From: Ichthyophis bannanicus
Lineage: Eukaryota; Chordata; Amphibia; Gymnophiona; Ichthyophiidae
DNA length: 64,000 nt
Assembly (NCBI GenBank): GCA_033557465.1
Contig: CM066032.1
Location: 52,302,955-52,366,954 of the forward strand
Direction: 5' to 3'
Shown piece after piece: positions 35,801 to 45,539 of the stretch. Each line of letters begins with the position of its first letter. The stretch's first letter is position 1. Position numbers and translations under genes: made by a program. The notes beneath the pieces are model-generated. The model saw nothing but the letters and a program-made list of their open reading frames with translations, searched no databases and was not told the origin of the DNA.

Positions 35801-36086
35801 ATCTGTTACCGGAGGATGTAGTAAGGGCTGTTAGGATAGCTGGGTTTAAAAAAGGTTTGGACAAGTTCCTGGAGGAAAGGTCCATAAACCACTATTAAAA
35901 AGGGACCCAGGATATCAATGCTTGACTCAGTACAAGCATTGTGGAACCTGTGGTCTTTTGGGGATATTGCTAGGTGCTTAGGACCTAGATTGGCCACTGT
36001 TGGAAACAGGATACTGGGCTTGATGGACCTCGGTCTGACCCAGTATGGCATGTCTTATGTTCTTATGTTCTTATGTTCACTCTCAC
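32892..36086 (+). mobile_element. CR1-like LINE with nearly intact ORF2
   Basis: Similarity to the CR1 at 11-15 kb starts at about 32892 (AATAGGGGAAAGCCGACAG), so most of ORF1 is missing. The 3' end has repeated TTATGTTC units at 36056-36084. Penelope-type coding starts immediately after, so the CR1 may have inserted into, or next to, that element. Confidence 0.85.
33085..35898 (+). pseudogene. CR1 ORF2 (endonuclease plus RT), one frameshift
   Basis: The first frame, open from 32850 to 34052, holds the endonuclease: NARSLNNKMGELEY, SETWWKED, IMGDFNYPGIDW and NSDHSMIMF. The second frame (33946-35898) holds the linker and RT: SPGPDGIHPRVL, YRPVSLTSVPG, motif A YLDFQKAFDKV, motif B SGVPQGSVLGPL, motif C KFADDTKLF, and the C-terminus EERSINHY. 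The change of frame occurs at the A run at about 34034-34040. The CR1 at 52-54.5 kb has one A fewer there and reads through. Apart from this the ORF is intact. Motif C carries FADD, the usual CR1 variant. Confidence 0.88.
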
Positions 36087-37056
36087 AATTTTTGGATGTC
36101 CTGCTACGTCCTTTTGTTTTAGTTATTCCATCCTATACATGTGGCTCTGCACATGTAATGGAGCTATTACAAAATTTTCAACCATACCACGATGATTTGG
36201 TTCTGGTAATCTTAGATATAGTTTCCCTATATACAAATGTTCCCCAGAAGGCTGCTGCATCTATTTGTGAAGAGACTTTCTTGAAGAGATCACAACACAA
36301 GAGTTTTCCAACTTTTTTCCTCACAAGATTGGCAGAAATAGTCCTTTTAACAATTTTTTCTGGTTTGATGAGCTATTCTTTAAACAAATCAAGGGGGTGG
36401 CCATGGGCTCGTCCATGACACCAGATATAGCAAATCATTTAAGTGGCACAATTTGAAAAACACTTTTTGACCTACCTCATTTTTCAACGTTATATCCATT
36501 TATTGTAGCATTATATAGATGACATCTTCCTTATTTGGGATGGAGAAATACACATTTTGGAGGAGGTTTTGGTCTTGCTTAATTCACACAATCCAAATCT
36601 TCAGTTTCAAGTGAACTACAGTAAGCTAGACATATCATATCTTGATATCATGATATACAAAAGAGACAATGGTTTTAAGATTAATCTCTACTGTAAACCT
36701 ACCGATCACAACCATTTCCTCCACTACCAAAGTTTTCATAACAGCTCCTTAAAAAATAATTTGCCCATTAGCCAGTTCCTTAGGATTAGATGTGTGTGCA
36801 CCAACAATGAAGATTTTGAAATCAATGCACACGATCTGAAGGATTGTTTTCTTGAGAAAGGTTACCCTAAGCAATGTGTAAATAAAGCATATCTAAGGGC
36901 ATCCACTACAGAACAAAAATCACTCCTTACTAAAAGGATTAAAGCCAAGAGAGTTAGATTTGTTTGCCCACTCCTTTTTTCCACTTTTCCAGACAGATCT
37001 CTCAAATAATTAGAGAGGAATGGCACATTCTTAAAACAATGCCTGCCTTTTGTCGC
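36087..37056 (+). pseudogene. Penelope-like RT, broken
   Basis: The first part translates as a segment with LLRPFVLVIPSY and motif A-like VILDIVSLYTNVPQ. RT blocks are disrupted until 36557. There the YLDIMIYKRDNGF block, the CKPTDHNHFLH thumb-region motif and PISQFLRIRCVC appear in one frame to 37009. These match the intact Penelope copy at 59.6-61.5 kb. A WHILK-type block close to 37020 is cut where the inserted element begins. Confidence 0.72.
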
Positions 37057-38345
37057 GCACCCCCCCTGTTGGCCAGTGGTCACAAGGGTAGGTGGGACAC
37101 AAAATTAATTTATTATGAGAGGAGGGTCTTTTAAGAGCCAGGTGTAAACTGGTCTTAGCAGTTCAGCTCCTATCTAAGAAAAATGTGAATGCAGAGTAGA
37201 GGGATAACAAGGCATTTATTTCCCTTTACGCAAAGATTCAACTGGGTTACAACATAAAGAAAAAGTCCTTTACTTCAGGTATGAAATTAACTCAGGATAA
37301 AGGAATAACTGTTAGGCTTCACAGTTGTACCAATGCTTAGTTAAGCTTTCCAGAGTAAAGCAAATGTTTCAGCACTCTTCTTCCATTTAGCAAATGAATA
37401 ACATTCTGAAGACAGCATATATCATTCACAGGTTTAACAGTGACTCTGCACTGCTTGAAATACACAAAGAACAGTCCATCTCTTCCTGAGACAAAAGACT
37501 TGGCTCTACAAGTTCCACTTGCATCGGCTCTGAGTCTGAATTATCTCTGTCTGTATCAATGGTTTCACTGGCTACAATTTCTGGCCAGTTCCTAGTCCTG
37601 TTCTCTGGATGTTTAAAGAGTTCCTCTTGTGTTTGCCAATGAGCATGGCCTACCTTCGGGCATTGGCTACCTGGCTTATGAGAGGTAGCTTTGCTTTCCT
37701 TTCTCACAGGTTTAGCACTACTTTTAAAAGGCTTTTTATAAGGTAAGGTTTTCTTCATAGAAACAGAGTCAGCATATCTTGGCTTCCAGCGGCAGATAGA
37801 ACTGGGATTTCCTCCTTCCCATAGTTCTTCAGGAACACAATCCCTGTGCCAGTCTCCTCTCTGAAAGCTTTTGTTACCTTTCGGTTTGGTCACCGGTTCC
37901 TCGGGTAAAAGCAGACCTCTTTCCAAGCCCAGCTTCTGGCTTCTTTCTTTCACTCTGCTTTGCCTCCAAAGGTGATTGCTCCTTTGCCCAGCACTAGTTT
38001 CCCAAGTGCTTCTTTCTGCTTGGCCTTTGCTTGTGGTGCTTCTCTCTCGTAAACCTTCAGCTTTACTTCCAGCTCCACACCTGCAAAAACTGCTCTGCCC
38101 TCTCCAGTCTCCAGTCTTCCGTTTATAAAGCTCTCCCGTGTTTGAGCTTTCTGGGCTGACTGTCAGGTGCTCTCGATTAGCTAAGTGTGTCCACTCAGGC
38201 TCTGTGAGTGCACGCCTGCTCCCTCTAGCTGTTCTGTGTGGATATTGCATCTTGTGCACATCTTTTTCCTCATGAAAAACAGCTTCTTCTCCTGCATTTT
38301 TGCTTCCATCAGCCTCTGCTGCATGACGCTTTGCAGATCAGGAGT
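37057..38345 (-). mobile_element. Unclassified element with gag-like ORF, copy 1
   Basis: On the minus strand a 277-residue frame (38259-37426) is rich in R, E, K and S. It ends with a DSEPMQVELVEPS segment and EEMDCSL. The copy at 43475-44413 has the matching DSECMQVD and CEMDCSL pair. Downstream there is non-coding sequence with an AATAAA-like motif, and it ends with GCGCGACA (TGTCGCGC on the plus strand), which could be an LTR edge. There is no recognisable pol domain. It interrupts a Penelope RT. It could be a non-autonomous LTR element or another composite; I could not decide. Confidence 0.5.
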
Positions 38346-38349
38346 TCAC

Positions 38350-38580
38350 AATAATATTTATTTATTTAACAGGTTTTATATACCGCTTTATCATTTCAAT
38401 CAAAGTGGTTTACATTGAAACTTAGTAATGTACATTAAACAGGGACATTGGTAACTTGGATTTTTCTGAGGCAATGGAGGGCTAAGTGACTTGCCCAAGG
38501 CCACAAGGAGTGCTAGTGGGAATCAAACCCTGGTCTCTGGGTTCCCAAGCCAGTGTTCTTAACCATTAGGCTCAGCTTTA
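38350..38580 (-). repeat. tRNA-derived SINE with L2-like tail
   Basis: Reading the minus strand, an A-box-like GCTGAGCCTAATGGTTA (complement of about 38560-38576) is followed by a B-box-like GGGTTTGATTCCC (38518-38530). A body with CTTGGGCAAGTCACTTAGCC follows, then a tail with AAACC...TTTGATTG and AAATAAATATT. The same body and tail types occur at 13.3 and 56.9 kb. Confidence 0.75.
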
Positions 38581-38746
38581 CCCATTCCGCACTGCAAGTC
38601 TCCCACCTTGGGACATTTTAGATGTGGATCATGTTCCGAGTGCCCCCATGCCATTACTACCAAAAATGAGTTTATATACCCATGTACTAGGATGCGGTTC
38701 CCCTTGTCCACATTCACTAACTGTAGCATAGAAAACGTGATATATA

Positions 38747-39517
38747 TGAGGGGTGTCCGATATTAAAGGTACAGGCCAAAATTACACTAACATTTGTATT
38801 TAAAGAAATTATTCAATACATTCCACCAAAAATGACATACTTTTGTTTACTTCTCCACATAATCGGCGTAAACATTGAGACATTTATCCCAGCGTGACAC
38901 TAGTCTGAACATCCCTTCACGGTACAGTTGCGTGTCAAGTTGCTTGAAGTAGTCCATAACGGTGTCTTGCAATTCCTCCTGATCTTGCGGAAGTTGAGAT
39001 CGCATATGATTTCATGAACAGAACTCTTAGGAATGCCAGTCATTTCAGCAATTTCACAAACTTTAATGTGACGATCCTCCCTAATCAAATGTTCGACAAT
39101 TGAACAGTTGTCATCAGTGTGTGAGGTCCTTGGTCTGCCTCTTTTCTTTTCTGGATCATCATTCAACTCCGTTCGGCCATCTTTAAACTTGTTGCACCAG
39201 ACGCTGACTTCTTTTAGGCTTAAAACGTTCGGGCCATACACGCCCTCTAATCTGCGATGAATTTCGCTCTGATTAACTCCTTCGGCTTGCAAAAATCTGA
39301 TAACTCCGCCGCCGCGCACCTCAAACTTCGAATGCTCTGAGATTACACACGCCATGTTTGTTTGCTTCCCGAAAACTACTCGTAATTTGAGTGTTTAAAA
39401 AAACAACGCTACAGACTCTCCTACTACGAGTACAAGTAGTCCTGCATATGACGGCACTATTGCGCATGCGGAGCCGGTATGATTGCCACCTGTACCTTTA
39501 ATATCGGACACCCCTCA
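38747..39517 (-). mobile_element. Mariner-type DNA transposon with 29-bp terminal inverted repeats
   Basis: The 29-bp termini at 38747-38775 and 39489-39517 are perfect inverted copies (TGAGGGGTGTCCGATATTAA at the start), flanked by TA at 38745-38746 and 39518-39519. The body is 771 bp, shorter than an autonomous mariner at about 1.3 kb. It is inserted in the Penelope GIY-YIG coding region. Confidence 0.9.
38900..39355 (-). pseudogene. Mariner-like transposase, N-terminal part only
   Basis: The 151-residue frame begins MACVISEHSKFEVRG and contains a helix-turn-helix half (EGVNQSEIHRRLEGVYG), a linker with KKRGRPRTS, and a second HTH (VCEIAEMTGIPKSSVHEI). These are the DNA-binding domains of mariner transposases. 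The DD(34)D catalytic region is absent. The C-terminal LTRNCTVKGCSD section is not transposase-like, so an internal deletion likely joined the N-terminus to the right terminus. It cannot catalyse its own transposition. Confidence 0.82.
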
Positions 39518-39835
39518 TACAATCGTATGTCCTTCGAAACTAATATATGTTGGAAAAACACGAAGATCAGTCAGGACAAGGACTGTTGAACATCGTAGCA
39601 ATATTAAATGTGGAAATATGCAGAAACCATTAGTTTCCAATTGGCAATAATTCTTGCATAACATCACAGATCTTAAATTTCCGGTGTTAAAACAAGTCCA
39701 TGCACACTGGCATGGGGGTGACACAGATACTACTTTGTTAAGGTTAGAACAAAGATATATTTTTCAGATGAAGTCTATGGCTTCTCTTGGGCTGAATCTA
39801 GAATCTGACCTTTCTGGTTTTTTATAGAACTGTTT

Positions 39836-40154
39836 TTATAGAATTAACTTTGGCATATCATTTGTTATATTCACTATACATGTACACAACATACTTTTTA
39901 CATTAATCCTGCGGGTTAAATGGTGCTTTATTTATTTTGTCTGTGGATTGATGTTTTACTCCTTGCGTGTTTGGGTTGACATTAAACATTACTTTGTGGG
40001 TTTATGGACTGCAAAAATGTGATAATGGCTAAAAAATATCTACAGGACACTAATGCATTTTGAGTTCATCCGTATACTTTGATGACAATAGTGAGAAATG
40101 AACAAACAACAGGGAGATGTAATGGCTGATTTTCTATTAAGGGATTTTATTATA
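39836..40154. other. No gene seen; probable Penelope 3' flank
   Basis: AT-rich text with no frame or recognisable repeat. It follows the end of the GIY-YIG remnant and may be its 3' UTR. Confidence 0.4.
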
Positions 40155-41460
40155 GAATATACACTTTATTGCCACCTTTAGTTTAGCCCACTGCAATTCC
40201 ACTTCCCTTATCCCCTCCTTCCCTGCCAACTCTTCCTTCAGGTACTTGGCAATTTTACTGAAGTCAGTGTTTTTGAAGTTTAGGACTTTGAGCTTGCTAT
40301 GATTGGACTGCACTTTCGATTTATCTCAAACCACACTGTGTGATGATCGCTGTTGCTCACAGGGGCACTCACACAGACATTCGACATGCTATTACCGTTG
40401 GTGAGCACCAAATCCAGCGTTGAGCTTTCCCTGGTTGGTTCCATCACCATTTGTCTAAGTAACGCATCTTGGAAAGCATCCGCAGTTTTTTTGCTTCTTT
40501 CCAGATGTGCAGAAAGAGTAATTCAATCCACATCGGGTAGATTAAAGTCACCCAATATGATCACTTCCCCCTTTGTGGCTATCTTGGCAATATCTATAAT
40601 CAATTTGTTATCTATTTCTTCGATCTGAGTCAGAGGTCTGTAGACTACATCAGTATGGATGACAGTGCCATCTCCTCTTTCCAACGCAATCCAGAGCGCT
40701 TCTTCTTTTCCCCATGCCCCCTGCATTTCAGTAGCTTTAATATTGCTTCTGACATACAAGGCTACTCCTCCTCCTTTTCCACTTTCTCTGTCTCTTCTGA
40801 ATAGATTATAGCCAGCTGTGTTGTTGAGTTGTTGTGTTTCAGCGAGGATAAGATCTCTGTTGTAAGGCTTGAAGCATCGAGAGGGCGGTCTTGTGGTGTT
40901 GCTTTGTATTTTATTGATTTTTGTGTAGGCTTTGTACGAAGGAATCTGGATGGTGATCAGTTTGTGATCTGACCAAGGAACAGGAGTTATGGAGGTTATA
41001 GGATCCAGGTCTGGGTTAAGAGAGGTTTGCGGGGCAAATACTAGATCTAGGGTATTACCCTTAATATGTGTAGGATCATTAACTAATTGCTTGAAACCCA
41101 GATTGTTGAGGGCATCGAGGAAGGCTGAAGCTTGATTATCTTGTAATGTAGGCAAGTTAAAGTCACCAAGGATCCAAATTGGGATGCTTGGGTTCTGAGT
41201 GTTAGCTGCAAGATCGATGATAGCCGAAAGGTCATCTGGAGAAGCTGAAGGTGCTCTATAAAGCAAGTTGATTGAGCAGCGTTTATTAGAGATGGTGACG
41301 GTCTCCATGTGGTTTGTACAGGTAAGTCTAATTTCTCCTTGTCACTAAGTCCGTATGTTGAGCTCCTATAGTGCTAGGAGTTTAAGTATTTTAAAGGGGT
41401 TTTTTTTAAAGATATCAGTTTGAACCATGTCTCATAGATGAAGCTGATTTAGAGGGTCCA
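40155..41460 (-). pseudogene. Joined L2-like and CR1-like endonuclease fragments
   Basis: On the minus strand, 41308-40823 encodes an L2-like endonuclease (LLYRAPSASPDDL, ILGDFNLP, PWSDHKLI). From about 40822 to 40155 the text is a CR1-like endonuclease (NLFRRDRESGKGGG, VIILGDFNLP). The junction is in frame, giving one 261-residue open frame with two GDFN motifs. The CR1 part continues broken to about 40155 (linker with stops). Both parts are truncated and the fusion is unlikely to work as a nuclease. Confidence 0.7.
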
Positions 41461-41489
41461 AATTATATTATATATCATATTGCTGATGC

Positions 41490-42790
41490 CTGCCATGTGG
41501 CTGCAGAGAGGGCAATCAAATGCTCCTCAATCCAGCGCCTTTGCTCTGCCACGTTGAGAGCCACTCCGGCACTTCAAGTTCCACCTTGCTTGATGACATA
41601 TGCCAAAGCTGTGGTATTGTCTGAGACATGCATACCTCTCTACCCACCATAAAGGGCCTGAGCCTTTCCAGAGCAAGGCATATTGCTCTGGCCTCCCACC
41701 AGATGATTGACTAAGAAGTCTCCTTAGGGGACCAGAGTATCTGAACAACCTGACCTAGACCATGAGCTGCCCAACCTTTCAGGCTGGTATCTGTGAAGAC
41801 TAACATGCAATTCGATATTTACAGAGACATTCCATCTGTCAGATGCTGAGACAGCAATTACCATGCTAACTTATTTTTTATTTATTTAGCTGTATTTATA
41901 TCCCGCTTTTCCTGGGGGAGAAGAAAAGTCTAGTCTAGTCAAACAACTGAGAACAGTAAGAACTGAGATACAGCGGATATATCTAATGGGGGCGAATGTG
42001 CATCCTGGCCCAAATAATCAGCTCTAGGATCAACACCATGGACCCTAGGAGATGAAAGTAGTCCCGGGAATGGGGTCATGACAGAGCAGGGCAAATTCCC
42101 TGAACTGGCCCTATAGCTTCATTTTTTTACCTCTCTGGCATGAGGAAAACTCAAACTAGGAAAGAGTTGAATCAAGCCCCAAGGTATTCCAGGATCTGGG
42201 AAAGAATAAAGCTGCTCATGAGATAGTTAAACATCAAATTCAGCCTTTCTAGCCAGTGAATCAGCAGGGCTGTATTGTCCTTGGACTTCTCTAAGGAGCA
42301 TGAACAAATCAGACAGTCACCAAAGTAGTGGTAAAACTGGATTCCTTGCTTGTGCTGGGACCTTCATGACCTTCATGAAGGTGCCATTGTCAGGCCAAAA
42401 GGTAGAGCTCAGAACTGGACATGATGGTCCCCAACACCGAAGCAGAGAAATCGCTGGAGTTGCTTCTGGATAGGAACATGAAACTATGCTTCAGCAATAT
42501 CCTGGGAGTTTAGAAACTCCCCTTGTTGGACTGACGAAAAGACCAACCTGATTGTCTCCATGTAGAAATGAGGGACTTGGAGTTTGGCAGTGTCCACCCT
42601 TGAACCTCATGAAGTAGCGCTCCTGGTACTGCTCTGCAGAGGGCATGGATAGAATGGCAGAAGACACTAGAGTTTCTTTGACCACCTCCCACTTTAGCGG
42701 GGATTTGCAGGGAGACTCTATAAAAGTTTCCTGAAGAGGTTCTGCAAACTGCAGTGCATAACCCTGCCTAAGCACCTTGAGAACCCCTTG
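41490..42790 (-). pseudogene. DIRS RT and RNase H fragment, inverted
   Basis: Minus-strand reading gives YFMRFKGGHCQT and METIRLVF-type RT blocks (about 42640-42540). Broken RT frames with FTKV follow, then at about 41680-41500 an RNase H-like strand with QYHSFGICHQARWN, whose alternative frame reads NTTALAYVIKQGG. An L2-like tail (TTATTTATTTAGCTG, 41873-41965) is inserted. Stops are frequent, and gag and recombinase are not visible. Confidence 0.6.
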
Positions 42791-42824
42791 GTCTGATGTG
42801 ATATTTGATCACTCTGAGAGACAG

Positions 42825-42915
42825 CTGGAACCACCCTTGTCCCTATGTGGGAATTGAACACCTGGCCTTCTGGCCTGAGGTAACCTGTCCCAACCACTGA
42901 GCCACTCCTCCCTGT
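42825..42915 (-). repeat. tRNA-like head fragment of a SINE
   Basis: The minus strand reads GGAGTGGCTCAGTGGTTGG (A-box-like) and then AGGTGTTCAATTCCCAC (B-box-like). The rest of the SINE is missing. It is not a functional tRNA gene, because no acceptor stem closes around it. Confidence 0.55.
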
Positions 42916-43474
42916 ATAATCTGTGTGAAATCCTATCTTCTGAGTGTCATTACACATGTTGCTCCTCTTCAGTTGACAAGAATTTTGCTATTTTGATTTA
43001 GATGCTTGGTTGTCATTAGCTTATAAAAGATTACAAGATACAGGTATTTACCGTTCCATTTTTCCCTCCCCCACATTGGATGTCTTACAAATGGCTGGCC
43101 TCCTGTCTTTCTCTCCCCTTTCTTTGAAGGAAATATTATAGTTATAGCAGTTCCTTCCCTGCTCTGGGTTCCAGCGTTGCTGCTGGAGGTTTTATTCATT
43201 TATGAATGAGCCTTTATGTCTTTTTAATGGAATTTTATGTGTTTGCACCAAATAGAGATGGTTCCTTATGTGTCATGTAATATCTGTTTGTAAGTCTCTT
43301 AAGCATTATATTTACCTTTATTTATTATATCTTTTATATATGTTTTTATTATTATATACTTATATACTGTGGTTTATATGTTTTAATTATTTATTTATGC
43401 GTTTATATATATATATATATATATTGATTCTGACACTTGTATGCATTTGTCGTTGTATATAATTTAATGTATGT
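42916..43474. other. AT-rich intron segment with a TA microsatellite
   Basis: No gene is recognised. A TA/AT dinucleotide run sits at about 43403-43424, within a very AT-rich stretch from 43300. Confidence 0.5.
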
Positions 43475-44900
43475 GTGTATTGTGGTGATGAAACTGCTCC
43501 AGAGCCCTTGAAAATAGAGAAAACTCAAACATTTACCTCCAAGCAGAAGGGAAGTGAAGGGAGCCGTGACTTTAAAACTTTAGCTAGAGAGAAAAAAAAC
43601 ATGCCCAAAACTGATGTCTGCAGGCCACGCCCAAGCTCCATAGCAACTAAGGGAGGTAACAAGAGACAGCTGGGGGAGGAGTGGAAAGTTGTAGGGCAGC
43701 CCCACTCATTTAAGCCCCAGAGAACAGGAAGTAACAGGAACGGGAACAGGAACGCGAAAAGGAACAGGAATGGGAACGGTAGAGAGACCAGAAGCAAACA
43801 CAGCCGGGAGAATGGCAAGGATTCTTTCAGAGAGCACTGCAGGGAGACCAGCAGAGAAACAGAAGCTGAAGAGATCCCGAGAGATACAGAAAGAAGGGAT
43901 TCTTTCAGAGAGACCGGGAGAGAGAGGTGCTACAGGGACAGCCTAAGGAAGGATTCCCCTCATAGCCAGCACCACAGTCCTGAATATAGCCAGTGCTGTA
44001 GAGAGACTACAGCTGGCCCAGGAAACAGGAGGTTTTATCCTAAGGAGACTGCTGTCTATAACCCAAGTACGGGGACTTTCCAGGAAGAGCTGGGTCAAAG
44101 AGTTTTACCTCGGGGAAGGCCGGTAAGAAGAGCTGTTAATAGAAGGGAGGTGAACCCTTTGGAAGTTTTAAACAGTTTGCTGCAAGATAAGGATCTCCAG
44201 TGCCCTGCTAACACCCCTGAGTCAAGAGGGAGGTCTCGTTGGGAAAGGGTTGTTAAGTTATTGGAAGAAATCAAGCCCACGCTGTCCCAAGCTGTTGGAA
44301 ATCAGGAGACTGCAGAGCCTGACTCTGAATGCATGCAAGTAGATAAGTATGATACTGAAAATGATTTCTCAGAATGTGAAATGGATTGCTCTCTATCTAT
44401 GAGGGTAGAATGAAAGGCTATAGGTTTTAAGCCTGAAGAAAACCCAAGAGTTATTGTACCTGAATGTCTGCAGTTAAGAATGCTAAGAATGTTTGAAAAT
44501 GAAGTTGCTGCTGTTTTAAAAGTGCATGAAACATTCAAAGGCTGGTTTTGAATGTGTCTGGAGCAACTATCTAAAACCTATGATAACAAAAGTAAAGAGG
44601 AAGCTTTAATGTACATGTGGTGCAGTTAAAAGCCACTGTTTGTACCCAAAGGCTGCAAAAGACTGTGAAGTGATATTATTGTCTGATGAAGAAAGAATTG
44701 CATTGCTGAGGAAAGCAAGTGTAATTAGTGACACTGTGAAAAGTTTTTGTGTATAGAAGTTATCTTTCTTTTCAGGGGAGAAGTATCCCACCTTATACGT
44801 TGTGCTGAGCTTCTACGGAGGTTCCTTTGAACAAAGGAAGAAAATAAATTCCTGTGTTGCTTTCAAAAAATCCTCGGCTCAATCATTAATTTGTTCATAA
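43475..44900 (+). mobile_element. Unclassified element with gag-like ORF, copy 2
   Basis: The 312-residue frame 43475-44413 is full of R/E/S residues, with repeated RET tripeptides (SRET, FRET, CRET). It has PLEVLNSLLQDKDLQ and WERVVKLLEEIKP helices near the end, then DSECMQVD and CEMDCSL. The last two blocks match copy 1 at 37.4-38.3 kb. Decayed sequence follows (44414-44890) with an AATAAA at about 44842. No RT or protease was found. The family is not known to me; a gag-only LTR derivative is one option. Confidence 0.5.
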
Positions 44901-44920
44901 CTACAACTCATTGTTCAGCA

Positions 44921-44964
44921 ACTACAACTCCCAGAAGCCCCGGCTCTGGGGAACCCATATAAAG
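44921..44964 (+). promoter_or_regulatory. Promoter-like ACTACA/ZNF143-type site with TATA box
   Basis: ACTACAACTCCCAGAAGCCC at 44921-44940 resembles the ACTACA plus CCCAGAA motif bound by ZNF143 in vertebrates. A second ACTACAACTC lies at 44900-44909. A TATA-like ATATAAAG follows at about 44957-44964. The site lies just upstream of the Penelope-type hammerhead segment, so it may be a retroelement promoter. Activity is inference. Confidence 0.4.
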
Positions 44965-45095
44965 GGACATTGAAAGGCATACTCCCCCCTATAGGCAACT
45001 GCTTAGGCAGGGGTAGGAGGCCACAGTATATTTATTTATTTACTCTTATAGTTATGCTTTTATCTTTTGTTTTTAATATTTTATGAAGCTTGTTT

Positions 45096-45134
45096 CCCCC
45101 TGAAGAAGGCCTTTACAGCCGAAACGCATCGGGG
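45096..45134 (+). ncRNA. Hammerhead ribozyme-like motif, degenerate core (Penelope terminal repeat)
   Basis: A CCCC arm, CTGAAGA, a short AGGC...GCC stem, GAAA, ACGCAT and a GGGG arm follow in order. This is the layout of minimal type-I hammerheads known from Penelope-like elements. The invariant CTGATGA is changed to CTGAAGA, at the position (N7) that tolerates variation, and the palindromic ACGCGT stem is imperfect. No Penelope coding sequence lies within 5 kb, so this is a solo terminal-repeat relic. Confidence 0.55.
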
Positions 45135-45539
45135 TTTGATAAAGTCCTGTTTGACCGCCAGCGTGTGTGTCAGCTCCTTTGTTGCTTAGTTTTACATTAC
45201 TCCTTAATGGGGTAAATGTAAGGGAGATTCTCATACCAGAAATGGTATTTAATGGTGACTGTTCAGAGGAGCTGAGACAAATCTTAGAGAACCTATTTTA
45301 AACCAACATTCTTAAGCTTGTTTTTAAATCAGTGCTTGCTATTAATGGTCCTATTAACCAAGAAATATGTCTGTTTTTTAGGGTAATCAAAGTAGGCAGA
45401 TTTTTAGTCCCAGAGTATGCAGGTAGATCTATTTATTATTGATATCCTGAAAATCTGGCCTGGCTTGCAGAGTCTCGTGGTCTGAATTTGAAAACTGTTG
45501 TTACAGAGTGTGTGTCTGCACTTTCTCCTCTCCTTCCAG

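Larger units (their letters stand above)
36087..39835 (+). mobile_element. Penelope-like element, decayed, interrupted by three insertions
   Basis: The coding order is RT (36087-37056), then a Cys-rich linker (about 38586-38746), then GIY-YIG endonuclease (about 38700-39830). The breaks are a gag-like element (37057-38345), a SINE (38350-38580) and a mariner (38747-39517). The N-terminal RT part is missing; the element begins immediately after the CR1 3' end. The sequence is full of stops. Confidence 0.75.
38586..39835 (+). pseudogene. Penelope-like GIY-YIG endonuclease, split by the mariner
   Basis: Left of the mariner, a Cys-rich block (RCGSCSECPHA) is followed by IENVIY. Right of it come IVCPSKLIYVGKTRRS, the VEHRSNIKC segment and LRLEQRYIFQ. 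Together these are the zinc-finger-like linker and GIY-YIG nuclease of Penelope elements. Removing the mariner with one TA joins the two halves in one frame at the GIY block. One stop remains in SNWQ-stop, so the endonuclease was already or later damaged. Confidence 0.75.

Noticed and set aside
37426..38259. A host gene encoding the R/E-rich protein
   Set aside because: A related copy at 43.5 kb and insertion inside a Penelope element show it is a repeat.
42825..42915. A tRNA gene
   Set aside because: Only A- and B-box-like segments are present, without a closing acceptor stem; it matches the SINE heads in this window.
43268..43462. Hydrophobic plus-strand frame with many Y, L and I
   Set aside because: It is low-complexity AT-rich DNA with a TA microsatellite.
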